A stretch of 9,640 nucleotides of DNA. Source: an uncultured candidate division Zixibacteria bacterium. Its GTDB lineage: Bacteria; Zixibacteria; MSB-5A5; GN15; FEB-12. The stretch spans positions 1 through 9,640 of the forward strand of contig CAJVYT010000146.1 of assembly GCA_913009765.1 (NCBI GenBank), read 5' to 3'. Positions 1 to 6,030 of this stretch are shown here, piece by piece (positions within the stretch are counted from its first letter, which is position 1; the number at the start of each line of letters is the position of its first letter). The notes beneath the pieces were generated by a model that saw only the letters and a program-made list of their open reading frames with translations, did not search any database and was not told the origin of the DNA. Both the position numbers and the translations under genes were made by a program.

Positions 1-81
1 ATATACTGTCTTTTAGTTGTTCTGGATATTTTTTTTCGTTTGTTGTTTTTTTTTTTTTTTCTTTTTGTTTCTTTTTTTTTT
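1..81. other. T-rich low-complexity end, probably sequencing artefact
   Basis: This stretch is dominated by T runs broken by single G or C bases and runs directly into the first base of an Illumina adapter at 82. No reading frame, dyad or other signal is visible. Because it lies outside the adapter relative to the genomic insert, it is most likely read-through or low-quality sequence, not genome. Confidence 0.85.
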
Positions 82-139
82 AATGATACGGCGACCACCG
101 AGATCTACACTCTTTCCCTACACGACGCTCTTCCGATCT
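82..139 (+). other. Illumina P5 / universal adapter (non-biological)
   Basis: The 58 bases match the Illumina P5 plus read-1 primer oligonucleotide with no mismatch, from AATGATACGGCGACC through the closing GCTCTTCCGATCT. It is synthetic sequence left in the assembly. Genomic DNA begins at 140. The orientation, with the adapter 3' end facing the insert, is what an untrimmed library molecule would give. Confidence 0.99.
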
Positions 140-165
140 GTCACCCTGAGCGGAGTCGAAGGGTC
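140..165 (+). repeat. Short dispersed palindromic repeat, copy A
   Basis: This 26-nt unit reads GTCACCCTG, AGCGG, then AGTCGAAGGGTC, with ACCCT (143-147) and AGGGT (160-164) as inverted arms. A second copy lies in inverse orientation at 618-651. The two differ only by an 8-nt insertion and one substitution. Repeats of this look (CACCCTGAGC...GTCGAAGGGT) are, from memory, common between genes in many environmental bacteria. The left edge is the adapter junction, so the true element may extend further. Confidence 0.6.
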
Positions 166-295
166 TTGAAAGACAGATTGGACTTTATCAACAAGCCCGC
201 TTGCGGTGGGATGAGATAAACCTCACCTTTGTTAAATTACTTTTCATAATCTAAGAACAAATATATCGAACAGTTTGTCAATTATAAAAAAGTAG

Positions 296-339
296 GTTGA
301 GTTCATGAAGCCACCGAAAGGTGGATATAAGAACCCGAC
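296..339 (+). other. 44-nt hairpin with GAAA tetraloop, possible structured RNA
   Basis: Arms GUUGAGUUC (296-304) and GAACCCGAC (331-339) pair with one U-G wobble and one A-C mismatch. A symmetric 6x6 internal loop (AUGAAG / AUAUAA) follows, then a perfect 5-bp stem CCACC/GGUGG closed by a GAAA loop (316-319). The GNRA loop forms only if the plus strand is transcribed. It matches no riboswitch, ribozyme or housekeeping RNA that I recognise. It could be a chance dyad or part of a repeat. Confidence 0.35.
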
Positions 340-480
340 AATCTTTTAGCGGACAACAGCCCCCCTCTTCACACATTTCTTACAAACCCTCACTACTTTC
401 TTATAACATCTTATCCTATGAATAACTTAATTAAGAAGGAAAAATTTCTATGCACAAAAACACTACAAAAAATATTACCG

Positions 481-503
481 AAAATGGCTTTAAGCCATTT
501 TTT
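481..503 (+). terminator. Possible rho-independent terminator (plus strand)
   Basis: Arms AAAATGGCTT (481-490) and AAGCCATTTT (492-501) are perfect complements around a single T, so about 8-9 bp can form with a small loop. Six T residues (498-503) end it on the plus strand; the minus strand has a shorter run, so plus is favoured. The stem is AT-rich with only a GGC core. No plus-strand gene is visible upstream within the window, which keeps confidence low. Confidence 0.3.
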
Positions 504-617
504 AAGGCAAAGCCATTTCGCTGTAACAGGCTAAGGCTGTTATGTTTACACCGAAAAATAGTATGAAAAAACGACTTTAAAAAGATGTTTTATATACGAC
601 TGATCCCATTTTAATCT

Positions 618-651
618 GACCCTTCGACCCCGCTTAGGCGGGCAGGGTGAC
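618..651 (-). repeat. Short dispersed palindromic repeat, copy B (inverted)
   Basis: Read on the minus strand this is GTCACCCTG, then CCCGCCTA, then AGCGG, then GGTCGAAGGGTC. That is copy A (140-165) plus an 8-nt insertion that creates a second nested dyad, CCCGC (629-633) / GCGGG (638-642) around TTAG. The outer ACCCT/AGGGT arms are kept. It sits just beyond the pruA terminator, a usual place for REP-like intergenic repeats. Confidence 0.6.
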
Positions 652-664
652 TTCGTGTTGCAAT

Positions 665-697
665 AAAAAAGCGAAACATTGAATAATGCTCCGCTTT
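665..697 (-). terminator. pruA rho-independent terminator
   Basis: On the minus strand AAAGCGGAGCATT (697 down to 685) pairs with AATGTTTCGCTTT (680 down to 668). This makes a 13-bp stem with two G-U wobbles and an ATTC loop, followed by six T residues (670-665). It starts 28 nt after the pruA stop codon. On the plus strand the hairpin is followed by A-rich sequence, so the terminator is specific to minus-strand transcription. Confidence 0.9.
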
Positions 698-725
698 AAA
701 ATTATAATAAAAATAGCGATACTGC

Positions 726-2345
726 TTACCCCAAAAATGGGTATTTGTAATCATGTGGTGGAACAAAGTTTTCCTTAATTGAACGAGGAGATGCCCAACG
801 AAGCATATTTTGAATACCGCCTGCTTTATCATTTGTTCCCGATGCCCGTCCGCCGCCAAATGGTTGCTGTCCGACAACAGCACCGGTTGGTTTATCGTTG
901 ATATAGAAATTACCTGCCGCATGACGAAGGGTCCGTTCTGCAAGTTCGATAGCTTTTCTGTCAACAGCAAAAATAGCCCCTGTTAAAGCATACGGAGATG
1001 TTTGGTCTAAAATATGAAGTGTCTTGGCATATTCGCCGTCATCATAGATATAAATACACATAACAGGACCAAAAATTTCTTCTTCCATCAAACGAAATTT
1101 AGGATTTGTTGTCACAACAATAGTCGGTTCGATAAAGTATCCTTTAGATTTATCATATTCACCACCGACAATAATTTCGGCATCATCGGCATTTTTTGAA
1201 TAGTCAATAAATTTGGTAATTGTATCAAAAGCGGATTCATCAATAACCGCATTGACAAAATTTCTGTAATCTTCAGGGTCACCCATTTTGAGTTCTTTAG
1301 TCATTGATACTAAATCATCTTTGATATTTGCCCAGACAGATTGGGGGATATAACAGCGTGATGATGCCGAGCATTTTTGACCTTGGAATTCAAATGAACC
1401 GCGAACGATTGCAACTGTTAGAGCTTTTTGGTCACATGAGTTGTGTGCCATGATAAAATCTTTACCGCCTGTTTCACCAACGATACGTGGATATGCTTTG
1501 TAGTTGGCGATGTTTGTGCCGACTGTTTTCCACATATTTTGAAATACTGCCGTTGAACCGGTGAAATGAATACCGGCGAGATTTTCATTTTTCAAAACAG
1601 TATCACCAATAGCAGCTCCGCGGGCGAAAATCATATTGATAACTCCGGCAGGAAGTCCTGCATCGCGGAAAATTTGCATGAGCAAACCTGATGTATAGGC
1701 GGCTGTTGATGCAGGTTTCCAAACGACAACATTACCAAGCATGGCAGGAGCTGATGGAAGGTTGCCATTTATAGAGACAAAATTAAATGGAGTTACTGCA
1801 AAGATAAATCCTTCAAGGGGACGATGGTCGAGTCTGTCCCAAATTCCGGGAGCGTTGCCCGGTTGGTTATGGTAGATTTCCTGCATGTAGTAGGCGTTAT
1901 AGCGGAAGAAGTCGACTAACTCACACACAGCATCAATCTCTGCCTGATAAATATTTTTTGAATGAGCAAGCATTGTGGCAGCATTCATTTTGTGACGATA
2001 TGGACCGGCTAACAGGTCGGCAGCTTTTAAAAATATAGCCGCACGATGTTCCCATGGGGTCGCTTCCCAGCCGTTTTGAGCTTGTAAGGCAGAATCAACT
2101 GCTTTTTGAACTTCTGCTTCACCACCTTGATAGTAGAATCCAAGTTTTAGTTTGTGGTTGTGTGGGGCAAAAATATCAACTTTTGTATCAGTTTTTATTT
2201 CTTCTCCACCGATAAACATCGGGATTTCTACCGGATTATTTTTTAATTTTTTAAGTTCAATCTCTAATACTGCCCGTTCTGCAGAACCGGGGGCATAGTT
2301 GAGAATTGGTTCATTCTTTGGCATCGGGACTTTAAAGATTCCCAT
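726..2345 (-). CDS. pruA: L-glutamate gamma-semialdehyde (P5C) dehydrogenase, ALDH4 type
   Basis: This enzyme catalyses the second step of proline breakdown: NAD+-dependent oxidation of glutamate semialdehyde, in equilibrium with 1-pyrroline-5-carboxylate, to glutamate in the cytoplasm. The 539-aa product is full length for single-domain ALDH4 enzymes. Visible aldehyde dehydrogenase motifs are TPFNF at 185-189, FTGST at 261-265, the general-base Glu291 in ETGGKDF, catalytic Cys325 in GQKCSASSR, EIFGPV at 423-428, and PFGGGRASGTNDKAGG at 495-510, which is typical of P5C dehydrogenases. The start ATG follows AGGAGG (2351-2356) by 5 nt, a strong ribosome site. There is no proline dehydrogenase domain and no putB-like gene in the window, so this is the standalone form and not PutA. 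A good terminator follows. No truncation or missing catalytic residue is seen. Confidence 0.96.
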   Translation of the reverse strand: MGIFKVPMPKNEPILNYAPGSAERAVLEIELKKLKNNPVEIPMFIGGEEIKTDTKVDIFAPHNHKLKLGFYYQGGEAEVQKAVDSALQAQNGWEATPWEHRAAIFLKAADLLAGPYRHKMNAATMLAHSKNIYQAEIDAVCELVDFFRYNAYYMQEIYHNQPGNAPGIWDRLDHRPLEGFIFAVTPFNFVSINGNLPSAPAMLGNVVVWKPASTAAYTSGLLMQIFRDAGLPAGVINMIFARGAAIGDTVLKNENLAGIHFTGSTAVFQNMWKTVGTNIANYKAYPRIVGETGGKDFIMAHNSCDQKALTVAIVRGSFEFQGQKCSASSRCYIPQSVWANIKDDLVSMTKELKMGDPEDYRNFVNAVIDESAFDTITKFIDYSKNADDAEIIVGGEYDKSKGYFIEPTIVVTTNPKFRLMEEEIFGPVMCIYIYDDGEYAKTLHILDQTSPYALTGAIFAVDRKAIELAERTLRHAAGNFYINDKPTGAVVGQQPFGGGRASGTNDKAGGIQNMLRWASPRSIKENFVPPHDYKYPFLG

Positions 2346-2362
2346 TGTGACCTCCTAAAATC

Positions 2363-2375
2363 GGCGTTCAACGCC
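2363..2375 (-). promoter_or_regulatory. 13-bp palindrome in the pruA leader
   Basis: GGCGTT and AACGCC are perfect inverted repeats around one central base, ending 6 nt upstream of the pruA Shine-Dalgarno. As RNA it can form a GGCGU-UGA-ACGCC hairpin; as DNA it could be a small operator. It is conspicuous as a GC island in AT-rich sequence, but no family assignment is possible and it may be chance. Confidence 0.25.
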
Positions 2376-2424
2376 ATATAAGTTCATTTTTTCACACATT
2401 ATTTCTAAAACTAAATACTGCGTA

Positions 2425-2452
2425 AATGTAATAGAAAATAGCAAAGGGGCAA
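2425..2452 (-). promoter_or_regulatory. Candidate pruA promoter (weak)
   Basis: On the minus strand TTGCCC (2452-2447) and TACATT (2430-2425) are separated by 16 nt, a weak sigma70 match (4 of 6 in the -10). The same bases also fit a relaxed Bacteroidetes pattern, TTG-N19-TACATTTA. It would give a leader of roughly 70-80 nt. It is the best of several poor candidates between tRNA-Glu and pruA. Confidence 0.25.
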
Positions 2453-2630
2453 GAGTTTTCGCATAGAAAATGTAGGACAATGTGAAAAATGTTGGCATTC
2501 TATCAGTTTTTTAGGAATGTGACCTAAATATTTTGACGTGTGAACCGAAATAAATAAACAGAACTATTTATATATGGATGTAAAAAAGTCTCTATAGGAT
2601 TGGAGTATTTTTGGATTTACTGATAAAAAA

Positions 2631-2703
<73 letters not shown>

Positions 2704-2729
2704 ATATATACCAATTGCTTTGGGGCTGT

Positions 2730-2757
2730 ATTATACACTTTTTTCAGACCCTGTCAA
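2730..2757 (-). promoter_or_regulatory. Consensus sigma70 promoter for tRNA-Glu
   Basis: On the minus strand TTGACA (2757-2752) and TATAAT (2735-2730) match the consensus at all 12 positions, with a 16-nt spacer. The expected start near 2723 leaves a leader of about 20 nt before the mature tRNA end at 2703. This strength suits a stable-RNA gene. The canonical boxes also argue against a Bacteroidetes-type primary sigma factor. Confidence 0.92.
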
Positions 2758-2997
2758 GATATTTCATCTTTTCACAAGAGTTTTCAAGAACAATTTTGCC
2801 CGAAAATGCTGTTTTGCGAATTTTTATTATATTTTAAGAGCAATAGTATCCATAGCAATACAAAATTACCTTGTAAAAAGCACAACAGTAAAAATTATTA
2901 TATAACATTATTTAAAATGATTTTTGCGGTATTGGCAATTATAAAATTTAATATTCTGTATATTATTGGATACAAGGAATTTAACGATTTATTTTAG
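2758..2997. other. AT-rich divergent intergenic spacer, nothing recognised
   Basis: This lies between the minus-strand tRNA-Glu promoter and the plus-strand operon promoter. Open frames that cross it lack ribosome sites, or are the antisense shadow of the tRNA. The sequence is very AT-rich. I find no strong hairpin, repeat or RNA gene. It may simply insulate two divergent promoters or carry upstream promoter elements. Confidence 0.6.
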
Positions 2998-3027
2998 TTG
3001 ACAGATATTGTCAATATAAACGATATT
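2998..3027 (+). promoter_or_regulatory. Probable receptor-operon promoter with overlapping palindrome
   Basis: TTGACA (2998-3003) is a perfect -35 box. GATATT (3022-3027) is a 4-of-6 -10 box with an 18-nt spacer. The -35 is also the left arm of an exact palindrome, TTGACA-GATAT-TGTCAA (2998-3014), which fits an operator at which a dimeric regulator would block RNA polymerase. The leader to the receptor start would be about 135 nt. The -10 is imperfect, so the exact start site is uncertain. Confidence 0.5.
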
Positions 3028-3169
3028 TTGTGTAGAAAAAATATGTTGGAATAGAGTAGTTAAAACTAATAGAAAATAGGAGATTACTATTGGAAAATTT
3101 TTTTAATGGATTAAACTTTTTAACCTCACCAATTGACACTCAATAATAAATATAAGGAGTTATTGAAGC

Positions 3170-6010
3170 ATGAAGCTAAAACTGTTCAGTGTCATCTGTA
3201 TTTTATTGCTGTTAATGACAGCATCGGTTTTTTCCGCTACGACAGGGAAAATCACCGGTGTGATAACGGATGCCGGTAATCAGCAGCCGTTAGTTGGCGT
3301 TACAGTAGCAGTACAGGGCACCTCACTGGGTGCTATTACCGACATCGATGGTCGGTATATTATTCTAAATGTTCCGGTTGGAACATATACTGTAAAAATC
3401 AGTGCTATAGGATATCAATCTGTGGAAGTTTCACAAATTGATGTGCATGCTGATTTAGCAACATATCAAAATCATGGGTTAAGTTCAAAAGTAACAGATA
3501 TTGACAAAACAATTTCTGTTATTGCTAAAAACCCTATGATTATCAAAGACAAAACAACAACAATCAATATCGTCAAAGCTGAAGAGATTCAAGCTCTTCC
3601 TACAAGAGGTTTTGATCAGATTGTTGGTATTCAGAATTCAGTTGTTCGTATGAATTCCAATACTGATATTGCCCAGCGTGGTGGAGCTGCTCAAAAATCG
3701 AGCGGTCCTTCTGTGAATATTCGTGGTGGTAGACCATCAGAAGTTGCTTACTATATTGATGGTATTTCACAACAAGATCCTTTAACAGGTCTTTCTACTA
3801 CCAATATCTCAAACAATGCTATTCAGGAAGTTTCTATCCAGTCGGGTGCATTCTCTGCTGAATATGGTAATGTCATGTCAGGTATTGTGAACGTTATAAC
3901 AAAATCCGGCGGAGATGAGTATGAAGGTACTATTGAAGTCGTGACGGATAACTTTGCCAAAAGCAATAAAAAAGTTTACGATCAAAACTATTATACAGCC
4001 GATGTCTCCGGTCCTATTCCGGGACTTGAAAATGGTTATTTTGCTTTATCCGGTGGACGTACCTATCTTGGAGATCGCAGCCCGTCTCCAAGAACCGAAG
4101 ATATTTTTCACCAATATAATATACCGGCTCCCAATGGAAATATGCTGCCGAATAATGCCTCTTCAAGTTGGCAGTATCAAGGTAAATTTACGTATGATAT
4201 TTCTCCAAATATTAAATTGACCTTAAATGGCAATGGGTCTCTTGACAATTGGCAGAGTTATCGTCATTATTATAATAACCCGAGCGATCCAAATCAAATT
4301 GCTCATACACCTCGTACAGAAGATAAGAACTTTGCTGTTAGGGGACAAATTACTCACACTCTCAATGCTAATAATTTTTATAACTTAGCAGTTTCGTATT
4401 TTAACACCCAGCGTTTTACCGGTGATGGTGTTTTGATGAAAGATTTAGCTGCTTACAGCAGAGATTTTACAAATCCGGAATATGATGAATATACATTATT
4501 CCGTGAGGGCGATGATAATGGTATATCGTATTATGGCGGGTATCTAAAGAGAAAATCTGAGCATATTGCTCTTAAAGGTGATTTTACTTCCCAAGTAGAT
4601 GCTTCCAATACGGTAAAGTTTGGGTTTGATTTCCAGAAACATACTCTCAGAAGATTCAGTCATGGATTTGCTACTGAAAAAAATGATTCACTTAAAACTC
4701 CGGAATTATATCTTAACCGCTATGGTTATGATTCTTTGGGTAATGAGTCTGATAATGAAGGTTATAAAAACAGTACAAAAAAACCGGTATTTTTAGGTTT
4801 GTATATTCAAGACAGATTTGATTGGCGCGGATTAGTTGTCAATGCCGGTCTTCGTTATGACTATTTTGACTATAAAGCTTTAAGGATTAAAAACCTCAAT
4901 AATCCTTTTGACCCGGATACTTTAAATGCAGCTGATAAAATTCTTGATGAATCTGATTTAGAGGCAAGTAAAAAATATTCAAGATTTTCACCTCGTTTAG
5001 GTATCTCATTCCCTATTTCTGATGTGACTCAGATGCATATTAACTTTGGTAAATTCATCCAAAGACCGGATTTACAAAATTTATATGTTGGGTATGATTA
5101 CTTTGAAGCACGTAATGGTGCCGGTTTCTTTTCAGTCTTCTCGTCTCCAAACTTAGAACCTGAAAAATCTACCCAATATGAAGTAGGTATAACTCACCAA
5201 TTAGGTGATTTTACTTCATTTGACATTACCGCCTACTACAAAGATGTTCAGGACCTTACATCAGGTGCTGAAATTTCACCTGCTATTCCTGTAACATACA
5301 ATGTTTTCTCTAATGTTGATTATGGTACAATTAAAGGTGTTGACTTTGGTTTTACAATGAGACGCAATAAAAACATATCTGCTTCTCTTAAATATAGTTT
5401 AAGTTATGCATCAGGAACCGGTTCTTATGCGGGTACCAATAGAAATATTCTTTGGAAAAATGCATCGGGTATTCCAAAAACAACAAGTCCGCTTGTTTAT
5501 GACCAACGCCATTCTATTATAGGTAATGTTCATATCAGTTCCGGTAAGGGTGAAGGTCCTGAAATCGGTGGATTCAAACCTTTTGAAAATATAAGTTTTA
5601 ATACTCTCTTTCAGTTGGCTTCAGGTACTCCATATACACCAACGAAGCCGTATGATGCTGTTACTGCTATTTCTGTTAAACAGGAACCAATAGGTGGTGT
5701 TAATTCTGCCAATTTACCTTGGCAGGCTACTGTTGATGTAAAAATTGAAAAATCATTTACAGTCTCAGATAAATATAAAATAGTTCCGTATTTCTGGATA
5801 CGAAATCTTTTAGATAAAGAGAATATTGTTGCGGTCTATGAAGGTACCGGCGAAGCAAATACAACCGGTTTCTTAAATACGACTGCAGGTGAACAAAATA
5901 TTACTGCGGATGGTCAAGATTACTTAGACCGCTATAGTTTGCTTGAAAACAATCCAAAGAATTATGGCACACCACGTATGATTTACTTTGGACTTAGAGT
6001 ATCATTTTAA
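3170..6010 (+). CDS. TonB-dependent outer-membrane receptor with carboxypeptidase-like N-terminal domain
   Basis: This is an outer-membrane active-uptake receptor energised by TonB-ExbBD; the substrate is unknown. Residues 1-23 form a signal peptide with a Leu-rich core. Residues 25-106 are a carboxypeptidase-D regulatory-like beta domain (GKITGVITD, then DGRYIILNVPVGTYTVKISAIGY). Residues ~128-245 form the plug, with VNIRGG at 182-187, YYIDGIS at 194-200 and GIVNVITKSGG at 238-248. The rest is a beta-barrel ending RVSF, the aromatic C-terminus used for barrel insertion. A TonB box is only suggested by KTISVIAK (113-120). AAGGAG (3154-3159) lies 10 nt before the ATG. The 946-aa length is normal for SusC/CarbopepD-type receptors, but no SusD follows. 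The next gene is 20 nt downstream, so an operon is likely. No frameshift is seen. Confidence 0.95.
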   Translation: MKLKLFSVICILLLLMTASVFSATTGKITGVITDAGNQQPLVGVTVAVQGTSLGAITDIDGRYIILNVPVGTYTVKISAIGYQSVEVSQIDVHADLATYQNHGLSSKVTDIDKTISVIAKNPMIIKDKTTTINIVKAEEIQALPTRGFDQIVGIQNSVVRMNSNTDIAQRGGAAQKSSGPSVNIRGGRPSEVAYYIDGISQQDPLTGLSTTNISNNAIQEVSIQSGAFSAEYGNVMSGIVNVITKSGGDEYEGTIEVVTDNFAKSNKKVYDQNYYTADVSGPIPGLENGYFALSGGRTYLGDRSPSPRTEDIFHQYNIPAPNGNMLPNNASSSWQYQGKFTYDISPNIKLTLNGNGSLDNWQSYRHYYNNPSDPNQIAHTPRTEDKNFAVRGQITHTLNANNFYNLAVSYFNTQRFTGDGVLMKDLAAYSRDFTNPEYDEYTLFREGDDNGISYYGGYLKRKSEHIALKGDFTSQVDASNTVKFGFDFQKHTLRRFSHGFATEKNDSLKTPELYLNRYGYDSLGNESDNEGYKNSTKKPVFLGLYIQDRFDWRGLVVNAGLRYDYFDYKALRIKNLNNPFDPDTLNAADKILDESDLEASKKYSRFSPRLGISFPISDVTQMHINFGKFIQRPDLQNLYVGYDYFEARNGAGFFSVFSSPNLEPEKSTQYEVGITHQLGDFTSFDITAYYKDVQDLTSGAEISPAIPVTYNVFSNVDYGTIKGVDFGFTMRRNKNISASLKYSLSYASGTGSYAGTNRNILWKNASGIPKTTSPLVYDQRHSIIGNVHISSGKGEGPEIGGFKPFENISFNTLFQLASGTPYTPTKPYDAVTAISVKQEPIGGVNSANLPWQATVDVKIEKSFTVSDKYKIVPYFWIRNLLDKENIVAVYEGTGEANTTGFLNTTAGEQNITADGQDYLDRYSLLENNPKNYGTPRMIYFGLRVSF

Positions 6011-6030
6011 TGAGATATGAGGAATAGACA

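Larger units (their letters stand above)
166..617. other. Gene-free region with several dyads
   Basis: No open frame here has convincing coding character. The stretch holds a 44-nt hairpin (296-339), a terminator-like dyad (481-503), a second copy of AAAGCCATTT (509-518) and a looser dyad TAACAG/CTGTTA around 524-542. One 38-codon frame (450-566) starts at an ATG nine bases after AAGGA (436-440), but its codons run through the hairpins and its product is merely Lys/Arg-rich with no recognisable features, so I do not call it a gene. The region is AT-rich with short GC islands at the dyads. Confidence 0.6.

Noticed and set aside
305..349. 14-codon frame starting in the 296-339 hairpin
   Set aside because: There is no clear Shine-Dalgarno and the start is buried in the internal loop. 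More likely a by-product of the dyad.
140..660. CRISPR array, tmRNA, RNase P RNA or known riboswitch
   Set aside because: There is no regular repeat-spacer pattern and none of the conserved core strings of those RNAs is present.
611..970. 119-codon minus-strand open frame
   Set aside because: It overlaps the pruA 3' end in another frame and crosses its terminator and the repeat. No ribosome site.
1014..1199. 61-codon plus-strand open frame antisense to pruA
   Set aside because: It lies wholly inside pruA on the opposite strand, with no ribosome site or recognisable domain.
2346..2560. CRP-like sites from several TGTGA strings upstream of pruA
   Set aside because: No TGTGA has a partner TCACA at the required 6-nt spacing, so they are probably chance in AT-rich DNA.
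3954..4220. 88-codon plus-strand frame inside the receptor gene
   Set aside because: It is out of frame within a well-supported coding region. The peptide has no coherent features.
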